DNA from: Nocardioides hwasunensis | Lineage (GTDB): Bacteria > Actinomycetota > Actinomycetes > Propionibacteriales > Nocardioidaceae | DNA: 64,000 nucleotides | Assembly (NCBI RefSeq): GCF_014779665.1 | Contig: NZ_JACXYY010000003.1 | Coordinates: forward strand, 434,001 to 498,000 | Reading direction: 5' to 3' | Shown here: positions 7,268-16,215 of the stretch, piece after piece | Layout of the letters: each line of letters opens with the position of its first letter | Numbering within the stretch: the stretch's first letter is position 1 | The notes under the pieces: model-generated | What the model was told of the DNA's origin: nothing | The model's input: the letters and a program-made list of their open reading frames with translations, nothing else | The model's database searches: none | Translations under genes and position numbers: made by a program

Positions 7268-8758
7268 ATGACGGCGACGCCCGTCCGCACCTTGCACCTG
7301 GCCGGGCGCCAGGTCGAGTGGACGGTGGCGCTGGGCGCCGTCGCGCTTCGGGTGCCGTTCCTGGCCGCACCGGCCCACCCCGACGAGGCCGGCTACCTCC
7401 AGGTGGCCGCGCAGTGGTCGACGGGCGGTGGCTCCCTCTACGGCCACTACTGGGTCGACCGCCCGCCCCTGCTGATCACTCTGTTCCAGGTCGCCGCAGC
7501 CGCGGGCGGGCTGGTGCCGCTGCGCCTGATCGGCTGCCTGGCCGTCGCCACCACCGTCCTGCTGTGCGCCCGGTCGGGCGAGCTGATCGGCGGCCCACGT
7601 GCGTCCCGCTGGACCGCGGCGGCGACGGCGGTCCTGCTCGTGGCGCCGCGACTCGGCACCCAGGAGGTCAACGGCGAGCTCCTCGCGGCACCGTTCGTCG
7701 CCGCAGGAGTGCTCGCCCTGGTGACGGCCTCATGCCGTCCGTCGTCGGCCTGGCTGCCGTTCCTCGGCGGTGTGTGCGGCACGTGCGCCGTCCTGGTGAA
7801 GCAGAACCACGGCGACGTCGCGGTGTTCTTCGTCGCGCTGGTGGTCGCGACGCGGTGGAGCGGCCGGGACGGGCACCTGCGCCGCCTGGTGGCCGCGTGT
7901 GCGGCCGGATCGCTCGCGACGCTGCTGGCGGCGTGCGTGTGGGTCCTGGCGCACGGCACGTCGCCCGCTGGGGTGCTCGACGCGATGTACGCGTTCCGCG
8001 TCGAGTCGGCCCACCTGCTGGTCGAGGGCGACGACCTGGTCACCACCCGCGCCCGGGAGATGTCCCTGGTCCTGGACTGGCTCCTCAGCGGCCTGGGCCT
8101 GCTCACCGTCGCCGTCGTGCTGTCGGTGCGGCGGTGGGTGCGCCGTCCCGTCCTGCTCGCCCTGGATGCGACGATCGTCTTCGACCTCGTCTCGGTGGTG
8201 CTCGGCGGCGGCTTCTGGAACCACTACCTGATCGAGCTGGTCGTGCCGCTCGGCATCGCCGGTGGGGTGCTCGCCGCCGACGGCTCGACCGTGGCCGTCG
8301 CGGCCGTCCTGGCGACCCTGGTCCTGTCGCTGGTGCCGGCGGCGCGCGCGATCGACGACGTCCCGCGGACGTCGGTGGGCGAGGTGATCGGCACCGGCGT
8401 GCGCGACGCGAGCCGTCCGGGCGACACCCTCGTCACGCTGTACGGCCAGCCGGAGGTCAACCTCGCCGCCGGCCTCCCGTCCCCGTACCCCTACCTGTGG
8501 ACCCTGCCCGCCCGGACCCTCGATCCCGGGCTGAGCGGGCTCGACGCCGTCCTCGATGGGCGGCAGGCGCCCACCTGGCTGGTGCTCCTGCACGGGACGG
8601 GCACGTGGGGGCTGGACACCTCGCACATCGCGCACCTCGTCCGGCAGCGCTACCACCCGGTCGCGGAGTACCGCGGTCACACCGTGTGTCTCCGCGACGG
8701 GCTGTCGCGACCGCTCATCGCCTCGGGCGAGCTCCGTCTCGTCCCGCCGTTCGGGTGA
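7268..8758 (+). CDS. GT-C type glycosyltransferase, integral membrane
   Basis: This 496-residue protein has roughly ten membrane segments and a short early periplasmic loop with HPDEAGYLQVAAQW, the acidic motif of GT-C (PMT/ArnT-like, glycosyltransferase family 39) enzymes, followed by YGHYWVDRPPLLITL, typical of this group. Such enzymes move a sugar from a polyprenyl-phosphate donor onto an acceptor on the outer face of the membrane. Donor and acceptor cannot be read from the sequence. The ATG at 7268 is the only reasonable start but has a stem-loop, not a ribosome site, in front. Confidence 0.75.
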   Translation: MTATPVRTLHLAGRQVEWTVALGAVALRVPFLAAPAHPDEAGYLQVAAQWSTGGGSLYGHYWVDRPPLLITLFQVAAAAGGLVPLRLIGCLAVATTVLLCARSGELIGGPRASRWTAAATAVLLVAPRLGTQEVNGELLAAPFVAAGVLALVTASCRPSSAWLPFLGGVCGTCAVLVKQNHGDVAVFFVALVVATRWSGRDGHLRRLVAACAAGSLATLLAACVWVLAHGTSPAGVLDAMYAFRVESAHLLVEGDDLVTTRAREMSLVLDWLLSGLGLLTVAVVLSVRRWVRRPVLLALDATIVFDLVSVVLGGGFWNHYLIELVVPLGIAGGVLAADGSTVAVAAVLATLVLSLVPAARAIDDVPRTSVGEVIGTGVRDASRPGDTLVTLYGQPEVNLAAGLPSPYPYLWTLPARTLDPGLSGLDAVLDGRQAPTWLVLLHGTGTWGLDTSHIAHLVRQRYHPVAEYRGHTVCLRDGLSRPLIASGELRLVPPFG

Positions 8759-8863
8759 GTGCGGGTGCCCGGCACTGTGTATTCTGTCCACAGTTTGTCC
8801 ATGGTTCCGTCTCGCAGCGGCTCAGCACTGCGTCGGACAGCTCGCCGGAAGGATGTCCCCCGA

Positions 8864-9433
8864 GTGGCCACTCTCACGATCGTCCCGCAGGACCGGGACC
8901 AGCAGGTCGCCGACCGCACGCGTTCCGCGTCGGACGGGCGTGCCCAGCAGACCGTGGCCCTGGTGGCCACTCTCCGCGAGAGCCAAGACACGGTCCCGGA
9001 CCTCCAGGCTCGCATCCGCGCCGTCGAGACCTCGCTGCGCGCCTCGCTCGGCCGCTCCCCCCGGCCGTCCGAGCTGGCTGAGCACCTCCACGTCCCGCTG
9101 CCGGAGGTCGTCGAGGCGCTGGGGGCGCACGGTTGCTTCCGGACGAGCGTGATCGACGGCATCGTCGGCGACGGCTCGACCACCGTGGCCGACCTGCTCG
9201 GCTGGGACGACGGCGAGCTCGCGTCCCTCGAGGCCAGGCTCGTCCTCGGCACGGTGCTCAGCAGGCTCTCGGAGCGGGACCGGCGCATCCTGTCGCGGCG
9301 CCACGTCGACGAGCGCACGCAGCGTGAGCTCGCCGACGGCGTCGGTCTGACCCAGGCCCAGGTGTCCCGCATCCTCCACGGGATCCTTCATCGCCTGCGC
9401 CGCGAGCTCGCCGGCCCGACGCCGGCCGCCTGA
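8864..9433 (+). CDS. sigma-70 family protein with regions 3 and 4 only
   Basis: This 189-residue protein matches the SigB/SigF group in region 3 (LRASLGRSPRPSELAEHLHV) and region 4 (LSERDRRILSRRHVDERTQR then ELADGVGLTQAQVSRIL), with a helix-turn-helix for the -35 element. Region 2, which binds core RNA polymerase and the -10 element, is absent: the preceding gene ends at 8758 and upstream frames show no sigma region 2. The GTG at 8864 is chosen because GGAAGGA lies ten bases upstream; the frame opens 35 codons earlier without similarity. It may be a remnant or act with a separate region-2 protein as in SigO/RsoA. Confidence 0.7.
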   Translation: MATLTIVPQDRDQQVADRTRSASDGRAQQTVALVATLRESQDTVPDLQARIRAVETSLRASLGRSPRPSELAEHLHVPLPEVVEALGAHGCFRTSVIDGIVGDGSTTVADLLGWDDGELASLEARLVLGTVLSRLSERDRRILSRRHVDERTQRELADGVGLTQAQVSRILHGILHRLRRELAGPTPAA

Positions 9434-9436
9434 TCC

Positions 9437-9471
9437 GGACGCGCCCGACGTCCCCCGCGTCGGGCGCGTCC
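9437..9471. terminator. bidirectional terminator between sigma-like gene and jetC
   Basis: GGACGCGCCCGACG (9437-9450) and CGTCGGGCGCGTCC (9458-9471) form a perfect 14-base-pair stem with a 7-base loop. It fills the gap between two converging genes and should stop transcripts from both strands. It also marks the 3' end of the jet operon. Confidence 0.8.
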
Positions 9472-12400
9472 TACCCTGCCGTTCCCCTGGCGTCGCCGGC
9501 CCCCGTGATCGGCGTGATCCACGACTGGTGCGTGGTGCTGTTCTTGGTGATGGCGAGCAGCTCGTCCATGTGGGGCTCGAGACCGGTCACCTTGTCGAGC
9601 GGGACGCCGACGATCAGCTGGAAGCCGAGCCCGCGCCAGGCCTGCACCGCGCGCCCGGCGAACTCGGAGTCGGCCTTGACGAAGCCCTCGTCGAGGAAGA
9701 CCGGCGCGAACCGCGGGCGCGAGCGCATCTCGTCGCCGAGCCGGAAGCGCAGCGCCGAGCCGACGATGAAGGCCACCAGCTCCTGGCTCTCGCCGCCGCT
9801 CTTCTCCCCCAGCGTCCGGTAGGTCGCACGCAGCTCGCCGGTGGTGTGGTCGTAGCGCTCGGCGCTGATCTCCACGTGCCGGCGCACGTCGAGCAGCCGC
9901 TCGCGATCGGTCACCGACACGGTCGCATCGCCGACCTGGCTGGGCCTGCGCAGCTGCTGCATGAATCGGCTGAGCTCGGCGAACCGCTGCTCGAGGGCCT
10001 CCTCCCCCAGCTCCGAGGTGGCACCGGACGAGAGCACGCGCAGGTCCTTCATGAACGTCTGCACGTGGGCCGGCGCCAGGCGCCGGAGCCGGATCCGCAG
10101 CCGGTCGCCCGACGCACCGAACTCGAGACGCCGCAGGATCGCGTTGATCGGCTCGAGCCGGTCCTCGATCTCCTCGACCGACGCGGCCATCGCGCCGAGC
10201 AGCGGCACGAGGTCCTGACCGCTCCACTCCGTGAGCCGGCGTCGCCACTCGGCGCGCCGCGCGGCGAGTCCCTGACCGCGGATGTCGTCGAGGATGCGCG
10301 CGTAGTCGGGATAGGAGTCGGCGCTGGCGCCGAGGTTGGGCGAGTCCCACTGGAACTTGTAGACGCGGAACACCTGCGCCAGGTCGTCGTCGACCCGGCG
10401 GACCTCGGCCTCGGCGTCGGCGACCGCCGCGCGGAGCCGCTCGGCGAGCCGGTGCGAGGTCTCGGCGAACCGCTCGAGGTCGTCGGGGTCCGCAGGTGCC
10501 GCGGCGGCCGCGAAGTCCAGCGCCAGCGCGGCCTCCTGGTCCGCGTCGAGCACGATCCTGCCGGACTCCTCCACCGCTCGGAGGCGGTCGTTGACGTCGT
10601 CCTCGGCGTCGACGAGCTCGGCGTGCGCCACGTTCAGCTCGCGCTGACGCTGCTCGACGCCGTAGCGCGCGCGCCGCGTCTGCTCCAGCCGCGCCGCCAG
10701 CTCGGCGATCTGTGCCTCCAGCGCCTGCAGCCCGTCGTCGGAGTCGAGGATCTCCGTCCGGCGCCGCTCGAGGTCGGCCATGCGGGCGTCGCTGCCGTCG
10801 ACGTCGACGTCGTCGAAGCGCGCGGTCGCCACCACGTCGTACGACGCGCGCTGCTGCTCCAGCACGCGGGACTGGCGGTCCAGGTCGGCCAGCTCGGCAC
10901 CGACCGCGTCGAGTCGCTCCTCGACGTCGGCGAGCTCGGCGTCGACCTCGGCGATCGCGTCGACGTTGGAGAAGCCGATGATGCTGCGGCTGTCGCCGCG
11001 TCCGTGGGTGCCGCGTCGACCGCTGCGCGTCTGACCGGCCAGGGTGACCCGCAGACCGGCGCCGGCGAGACCCTCGGCGGACTCCACGCACAGCGCGTTG
11101 CGCGACGCCTCCCCGACGTGGGCCTGCACCCAGCCGGCGAACGGCGAGTCCTGGAAGACGAGCTTGCCGGCGACCCGCTCCGGGTCCCCGGGGCCCAGGT
11201 CGGGCAGGTCGAGCTCGACGCCCTCGAAGGTGAGGCGGCCGCGCAGCAGCAGCCCGTCGATCGCCGAGGAGAACGCCTGCAGGCGGTCGAGCGGGACCAG
11301 CATCGTCCGGGCGCTGGCACCCAGGACCGTCTCGATCGCCGTGCGCCACCGCGTCTCGTCGGGCGCGACGTCGATCAGCTCGGCGACGAAGGGCAGCTCG
11401 TCGACGCCGAGGCCGCTCGCCCGGGCGACCTCCGCGCGCAGCTCGTGCATGCGCGCCGGCATCCGCCCGGCCCGGCCCTCCATCGACGCGCGCTCCCGGC
11501 GCAGTCCCGCCTGGCGCTCGCTCAGCGGGAACTGGCCACGGAGCACGACGTCGCGCTCGCGGCGGATGCGCTCCTGCTCGCGCTGGAAGCCCGAGAGCCA
11601 CTGCTGGGCGTGCATCTGCAGCACGGTGAAGGACTCGTGCGACAGGAGCGAGGCCTCGACGTCGGGTGCCTGGGCGTCGGTGGCGTCGATGAGGGGCAGC
11701 AGCCGCTCCTGCAGGAGCTCACGACGAGCGAGCCGGTCCTCGCGGACGACCTGTTCCTGCTCGAGCGACAGCGCGAGCGACTGCAGGCTCGACCCGCCCG
11801 CCGCCCGGTGCGACTCCCGCGCGGCCTCGAGGTCGGCGAGATGGGTCTGCTCGGCCGAGGTCGTCGTGCCGAGCTCGTCGGCGGTCGACGCCCGCGCGGC
11901 GCGGTTGTCGGCGACAGCCGCCTCGATCAGGCGCAGGTGGGTGCGCAGCAGCCACAACCGCAGCGGGGTGTCCCCGGCCGAGGTCACCCCGAAGGAGTCG
12001 AGCTCGGCCAGCCGCCGGGCCGCCGCGACCTTGCGGTCGTGGAGGTCGACGATCGGCTGCAGCAGCTCGAGCTTCTGCTCCTCGGTGCGCATCGCGGAGT
12101 GGGCGGTGTCCAGGTCGTCGAAGTGCTCGATCGCCCGGTCCGCCGCGGCGAAGGTCGAGGGACGCTCGAGCACCATGTCCTTGTAGAGCTCGTCGACGCT
12201 GCGGACCTGGTTGCCCGCCTGGATGCGGGCGAGCAGGCGCAGTGCCTTCGCGCCGTCGCCGTTGGCGCCGATGCCCAGGCGCGCGTGCAGCACGGCCGCG
12301 AACTCGGCGTAGGTCCGGTGCACCCGGATGCCCGGGAAGAGCTTCTTGAGGGTGTTGGCGTGGAACCGCTCGGGCACCGCGACCTCGAGCGTGTCGAGCG

Positions 12401-12947
12401 GCAGGGCACCGTCCTGCGTCGTGAGCTGCATCTGCACGTCGGCCGACCGCGTCGCACGGCGCGGCACGTAGTAGGTGCGCAGCACGGTGAACCGGCCGCC
12501 CTGGTCGTTGACGAAGGTCATCGCGATCGCGCCCCAGGTGTCGGAGCCCTTCCCGCGCAGCAGCTTCTCCACCGGCCGGCCGGTGCGGGGGTCGTCGACC
12601 ACGTCGACCGCGCCGCGCAGGTAGGACAGCAGGTTGCGCTGCCCGGCGCCACGGGCACGACCTGCGACGGCGTCGTTGGAGGCACCGTTGAACTTGGTGT
12701 CCGAGGGCATCATCAGCGCGGTGTAGGCGTCGAGGATGGTGCTCTTGCCGACGCCCGAGGCGCCGGAGATCATCGTCGCGTCGCCCCGCAGCGGTACGAC
12801 GGTGAGGCCGCCGAAGCCGCCCCAGTTGACCATCTGCAGCAGCGCCGCCCGCCACTGCATGGTGTCGTCGGCAGGGGTGGCGACGTCCTTGCGCTCGAAG
12901 AGCCCGTCCGCCGGGGAGTGCTCGATCTCGTCGATGGACATGCTCAC
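9471..12947 (-). CDS. jetC: JetC: SMC-like ATPase (MukB/MksB-type)
   Basis: This 1158-residue protein is the SMC-type motor of Wadjet/MksBEF systems. The Walker A GASGVGKST is at residues 62-70. Long coiled coils (rich in Glu, Arg, Ala and Leu, about 330-480 and 680-900) flank a central hinge-like region. The C-terminal head has the ABC signature LGEKSGGESQELVAF and Walker B APVFLDEGFVKAD. With JetA and JetB it should form a DNA-extruding complex acting against plasmids or on the chromosome. The GTG at 12947 overlaps the jetB stop as GTGA; an ATG two codons later is an alternative. A terminator follows at once, so no jetD is in the operon. Confidence 0.9.
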   Translation of the reverse strand: MSMSIDEIEHSPADGLFERKDVATPADDTMQWRAALLQMVNWGGFGGLTVVPLRGDATMISGASGVGKSTILDAYTALMMPSDTKFNGASNDAVAGRARGAGQRNLLSYLRGAVDVVDDPRTGRPVEKLLRGKGSDTWGAIAMTFVNDQGGRFTVLRTYYVPRRATRSADVQMQLTTQDGALPLDTLEVAVPERFHANTLKKLFPGIRVHRTYAEFAAVLHARLGIGANGDGAKALRLLARIQAGNQVRSVDELYKDMVLERPSTFAAADRAIEHFDDLDTAHSAMRTEEQKLELLQPIVDLHDRKVAAARRLAELDSFGVTSAGDTPLRLWLLRTHLRLIEAAVADNRAARASTADELGTTTSAEQTHLADLEAARESHRAAGGSSLQSLALSLEQEQVVREDRLARRELLQERLLPLIDATDAQAPDVEASLLSHESFTVLQMHAQQWLSGFQREQERIRRERDVVLRGQFPLSERQAGLRRERASMEGRAGRMPARMHELRAEVARASGLGVDELPFVAELIDVAPDETRWRTAIETVLGASARTMLVPLDRLQAFSSAIDGLLLRGRLTFEGVELDLPDLGPGDPERVAGKLVFQDSPFAGWVQAHVGEASRNALCVESAEGLAGAGLRVTLAGQTRSGRRGTHGRGDSRSIIGFSNVDAIAEVDAELADVEERLDAVGAELADLDRQSRVLEQQRASYDVVATARFDDVDVDGSDARMADLERRRTEILDSDDGLQALEAQIAELAARLEQTRRARYGVEQRQRELNVAHAELVDAEDDVNDRLRAVEESGRIVLDADQEAALALDFAAAAAPADPDDLERFAETSHRLAERLRAAVADAEAEVRRVDDDLAQVFRVYKFQWDSPNLGASADSYPDYARILDDIRGQGLAARRAEWRRRLTEWSGQDLVPLLGAMAASVEEIEDRLEPINAILRRLEFGASGDRLRIRLRRLAPAHVQTFMKDLRVLSSGATSELGEEALEQRFAELSRFMQQLRRPSQVGDATVSVTDRERLLDVRRHVEISAERYDHTTGELRATYRTLGEKSGGESQELVAFIVGSALRFRLGDEMRSRPRFAPVFLDEGFVKADSEFAGRAVQAWRGLGFQLIVGVPLDKVTGLEPHMDELLAITKNSTTHQSWITPITGAGDARGTAG

Positions 12948-13726
12948 TGCTCCTCGGCCGGCGCGTCGGGGATCGCGTCCGGGTCGGCGTCGTCGTCGAA
13001 GAGGTCGGCCGGCTCGTCGTCCTCCGCCGCTCCGTCGCTGCTCGTGGCCGTCTGCAGCGCCTCGAGCAGCTCCTGGAGGAGCTCGAGCGGGATCAGCGGC
13101 TCGACGGCCTCGCAGATCTCGTAGCGGTCGTCGGTCACGGTGCCGATGAGGAGACCCGCCTTGACGATGCTCGCGACCGCGTTGCGCGCCCGCTTCTCGT
13201 CGCCGGCCACGTCGGTCGCGTGCGACGGGCGGAAGCTGGCGACGTAGCCGACGAGGTCCTCCCGGTCGACGAAGACCCGCGCGTCGCCGCTCGCGAGCCC
13301 CGCACGGAGCCGGTCGCGCAGGTGGACCAGGACGAGCGTCTCCTCCCGCGACCAGGCCGCGTCGTAGAGCATCGTCGGGAAGCGGCTGGCTGTCTCGGAG
13401 GTCGCCTGGCGCTTCCACGCCACCTCACGCGACCGGTCGACCTGCAGCTCGAGGAAGAGGTCGTTGAGCCGCGAGCGGATGAGTCGCTCGTGCTCGACCA
13501 GCACCGTCCAGTCGCGCGGGTGCGTGCGGGCGCTGATGAAGCGCTGCTTGAGCAGGGTCACCAGGGCGCGCCGCTGCGCGTACTCGAGGCCGCCCTCGTC
13601 GCCCTCGAAGAGCGAGACCGAGTCGTCCTCGACCAGGTCGTCGAGCCCGTCCGGCTCGATCCCGGACTCGATGCTGGTCTCGACGCCGGTCTCGATCTCG
13701 ACCTCGATGGGGCTGTCGACGCTCAT
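12944..13726 (-). CDS. jetB: JetB: DUF4194 MukE/MksE-like subunit
   Basis: This 260-residue protein belongs to DUF4194, the KITE-like (MukE/MksE) subunit of Jet/Mks complexes. The core LEYAQRRALVTLLKQRFISA to LVHLRDRLRAGLASGDARVF is a pair of winged helices that bind JetA and DNA. The N-terminus is strongly acidic with repeated Glu/Ile (residues 5-40) and the C-terminus is another acidic tail rich in Asp and Ala after LIPLELLQELLEAL. The ATG at 13726 overlaps the jetA stop as ATGA, and its stop overlaps the jetC start, so all three subunits are translationally coupled. Confidence 0.88.
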   Translation of the reverse strand: MSVDSPIEVEIETGVETSIESGIEPDGLDDLVEDDSVSLFEGDEGGLEYAQRRALVTLLKQRFISARTHPRDWTVLVEHERLIRSRLNDLFLELQVDRSREVAWKRQATSETASRFPTMLYDAAWSREETLVLVHLRDRLRAGLASGDARVFVDREDLVGYVASFRPSHATDVAGDEKRARNAVASIVKAGLLIGTVTDDRYEICEAVEPLIPLELLQELLEALQTATSSDGAAEDDEPADLFDDDADPDAIPDAPAEEQ

Positions 13727-15276
13727 CCGCGGCGCTCCTTCTGCTGCTGGGGACTGCTGTCGGGGTGGTCGGGGCCGGGGTGGTCGGCGGCGGGGTGGTC
13801 GGGTGGGGGCAGGTCGGGGTCGGGCAGGGGTGTGCGCGGCACGACGAAGGTGCGCCGGCTCCCGTCAGGACGCACGGCGTCGAAGTGCTCCAGCGACTCC
13901 TCGGCCTCCCACTCGCGGTCGGCGGCGAGGTGGAGCAGGCCGAAGATCTCGACCGGTCGGCGCAGCGCGGGCTCCAGCGCGTCGAACAGGGCACCGAGCG
14001 ACCCGACCGGCTGCAGCGAGCCCAGCACGGCATCGAGGCGCTCGCGCAGGGACGTCAGCTTCGGGCCACCCTGTGCCACGAGCTCGGCGAGCGAGACCGG
14101 CGGCGCCAGGGCGGGATCGGGGATGCCGATGCGCTCCGGCAGGACGTCGTCGGCCGGGTCGTGGAACCGCTCGCGCAGGTGCTCGACGCCCGTGCGGGCG
14201 GGTAGGAGCACCACGTCGTGGGTGGCCCGCGGCCCGGTCGTGGCCATCCAGGTCATCAGCTCCGACTCCACCTGGCGCAGGGTCTGCTCGAGCTCACGGT
14301 CGCGGGCCGCGTCGTGGGAGACGATGTACTCCTTCAGGGTCGCCGTCACCCGCGAGCGCTGGGCGAGCACGCGGTCGAGGCCGTCGCGGACCAGCCGCAC
14401 CGTGCCGCGCAGCTCCGCGCGGTCGGCGTCGCTGAGGATCCGGTCGGACAGCGGGTGCTCGAGCAGGTCGGTGAGGTCCTCGCGCAGGCGGGTCACGAGC
14501 GCGTCGTCGCGCAGCAGCGCGAACGCGCCCTCGAAGGCCCGGCCCTCGTGCGTCGCCGTCATCAGCGCGTCGGCGCGGGCGAGGTAGTCGTCGATCACCT
14601 CACCGGCGGGGCGGTCCTCGGCACGGAACGCCGCCAGGATCTCGGCCCGGATGGTGGCGAAGCGCTCCTCGACCCGCGCGAAGTCGCTGGGCAGGGCCGA
14701 GATCAGGGACAGCAGCTCGGTGAAGCCCTCGAGCATGTAGTCCTCGGTCGCCCCCGCCAGGTCACCGCCGTCGACCAGCCGGTCGCGCTCGGCCTGGAGC
14801 CGGGCGATCTCCTCGTTGAGGATGGTGACCCGCGCGGTGCGGTCGGGGTTGGCCTCGGAATTGAACCGCCGGACCGTGCCGAGGATGGTCGCGACCCGGT
14901 GCTCGCTGAGCGTGGCCCGGTCTCGGGCGAGGTTCTTCACCAGCTCCAGCGCCTGCTGCGCGTGCGAGGTCAGGGCATAGACCTCGTGGCCCTGCTCGTC
15001 GAGCGAGCGCACCAGCCACTGGCCGCGCATCCAGCGCTGGCAGATCTCGCGTCCGCTGCCGACCGGGACGTCCTGCTCCCCGGCCAGCCGCATCGCGGCG
15101 AGGTGTTCCTCGACCTGCGTGTGCAGCCGGGCGGTCGGGATCGGGTGGTTGGTGCGACCGAAGGCCGTGCGGAAGATGGTGATGACCACCGGCGCCTGCC
15201 GCTGGTGGAGGAGGGTCAGCGTGGGCTGGCCGAACGCGCCCTTGACCCGCGCAAGCTCGGCCGCGATGTCGCTCAC
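13723..15276 (-). CDS. jetA: JetA: DUF3375 MukF/MksF-like kleisin
   Basis: This 517-residue protein belongs to DUF3375, the kleisin-like subunit (MukF/MksF) that bridges JetC heads. A winged-helix N-terminus (LTLLHQRQAPVVITIFRTAF), a long helical middle (about 150-360) and a C-terminal winged helix (REWEAEESLEHFDAV) are visible, then a proline- and aspartate-rich tail. The GTG at 15276 has GAGGGG eight bases upstream and begins a typical SDIAAELARVKGAF sequence; the frame open to 15924 is only antisense to the phosphorylase gene. It is first in the jetA-jetB-jetC operon. Confidence 0.88.
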   Translation of the reverse strand: MSDIAAELARVKGAFGQPTLTLLHQRQAPVVITIFRTAFGRTNHPIPTARLHTQVEEHLAAMRLAGEQDVPVGSGREICQRWMRGQWLVRSLDEQGHEVYALTSHAQQALELVKNLARDRATLSEHRVATILGTVRRFNSEANPDRTARVTILNEEIARLQAERDRLVDGGDLAGATEDYMLEGFTELLSLISALPSDFARVEERFATIRAEILAAFRAEDRPAGEVIDDYLARADALMTATHEGRAFEGAFALLRDDALVTRLREDLTDLLEHPLSDRILSDADRAELRGTVRLVRDGLDRVLAQRSRVTATLKEYIVSHDAARDRELEQTLRQVESELMTWMATTGPRATHDVVLLPARTGVEHLRERFHDPADDVLPERIGIPDPALAPPVSLAELVAQGGPKLTSLRERLDAVLGSLQPVGSLGALFDALEPALRRPVEIFGLLHLAADREWEAEESLEHFDAVRPDGSRRTFVVPRTPLPDPDLPPPDHPAADHPGPDHPDSSPQQQKERRG

Positions 15277-15390
15277 TGCCCGGTCCCCTCGCTCTCGTCT
15301 TGTCGTCGTCGCCCACCGTGTCCGGTGCGCAAGCATGGCAAAGGGCACCGACCACTCCGGAGGAGGGCCCGCCCTCATCGCAGCGTCGGC

Positions 15391-15396
15391 TAGTTT
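15391..15396 (+). promoter_or_regulatory. candidate leaderless -10 (TAGTTT) for the phosphorylase gene
   Basis: TAGTTT is followed by six bases and the ATG at 15403. There is no Shine-Dalgarno sequence, in keeping with a leaderless mRNA for the phosphorylase-epimerase pair. Confidence 0.5.
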
Positions 15397-15402
15397 CACC
15401 GG

Positions 15403-16215
15403 ATGACCGCATCCCGCTCTGCCGACGTCACCGCCGACATCGCCGTCATCGGCGGGTCCGGCTTCTACTCCTTCCTGTCCGGCGCGACCGAGCGCGTCGT
15501 GACGACGCCCTACGGCGAGCCGTCGGCGCCGATCGCGGTCGGTGAGGTCGCCGGCCGCTCGGTGGCCTTCGTGCCGCGCCACGGCAAGCACCACGAGGCT
15601 CCGCCGCACGGCATCAACTACCGCGCCAACGCGTGGGCCCTGCGCTCGCTCGGCGTACGCCAGGTGCTGGCGCCGTGCGCGGTGGGCGGGCTGCGCGACA
15701 CCGTCGCCCCGGGTGACCTCGTCGTGCCGGACCAGCTCGTCGACCGCACCCACCGGCGGGTCGGCTCCTTCGTGGAGTCCGGGGCCGTGCACCTGCCCTT
15801 CGCCGATCCCTACTGCCCGGGCGTCTCCGCCGCGCTGGCGGGCGCCGACGGCGACGTCCGCTCCGGCGGCACCATGGTCGTCGTCGAGGGTCCCCGGTTC
15901 TCCACCCGCGCGGAGTCGCGCCACTACGCCGACCAGGGCTGGGACCTCATCAACATGACCGGCGCCCCCGAGGCGGCGCTCGCCCGCGAGATGGGTCAGT
16001 GCTACGCCCCGCTGGCGCTGGTGACCGACATGGACGCCGGCGCCGAGTCCGGCGAGGGCGTCGGCCAGGAGGAGGTGTTCGCGCTCTTCCGCGCGAACCT
16101 CGAACGACTGACCGGGCTCCTCGCCTCCGCCATCGAGTCCCTGCCCGACCCGGAGGGCTGCGCCTGCGGCTCGTGGTCGGACGGGGTGGAGCTGACCTAC
16201 GAGGTGCCCCGATGA
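15403..16215 (+). CDS. S-methyl-5'-thioadenosine phosphorylase family enzyme
   Basis: This 270-residue protein is a member of the MTAP/PNP (nucleoside phosphorylase) family. It has the phosphate loop GGSGFYSFL, RHGKHHEAPPHGINYRAN in the substrate site, VVEGPRFSTRAESRHY (phosphate binding) and NMTGAPEAALAREM, which binds the purine. The usual job is phosphorolysis of methylthioadenosine or a 6-oxopurine nucleoside; the sequence does not settle which. The tail CACGSWSDGV has two nearby Cys. It overlaps the following epimerase start as ATGA, so both are cotranslated. Confidence 0.85.
   Translation: MTASRSADVTADIAVIGGSGFYSFLSGATERVVTTPYGEPSAPIAVGEVAGRSVAFVPRHGKHHEAPPHGINYRANAWALRSLGVRQVLAPCAVGGLRDTVAPGDLVVPDQLVDRTHRRVGSFVESGAVHLPFADPYCPGVSAALAGADGDVRSGGTMVVVEGPRFSTRAESRHYADQGWDLINMTGAPEAALAREMGQCYAPLALVTDMDAGAESGEGVGQEEVFALFRANLERLTGLLASAIESLPDPEGCACGSWSDGVELTYEVPR

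Noticed and set aside
8759-8863. The missing sigma region 2 as a frameshifted upstream part
   Set aside because: Frames upstream of 8864 show no region 2 sequence and run directly into the end of the GT-C gene.
9528-13124. A 1198-codon open frame antisense to jetC
   Set aside because: It is a GC-driven shadow: Arg-, Val- and Gln-rich, without recognisable motifs, and fully opposite a gene with strong SMC motifs.
15277-15924. The jetA frame extends upstream to 15924
   Set aside because: That part is antisense to the phosphorylase gene and lacks family similarity; the GTG at 15276 has a ribosome site and the typical N-terminus.
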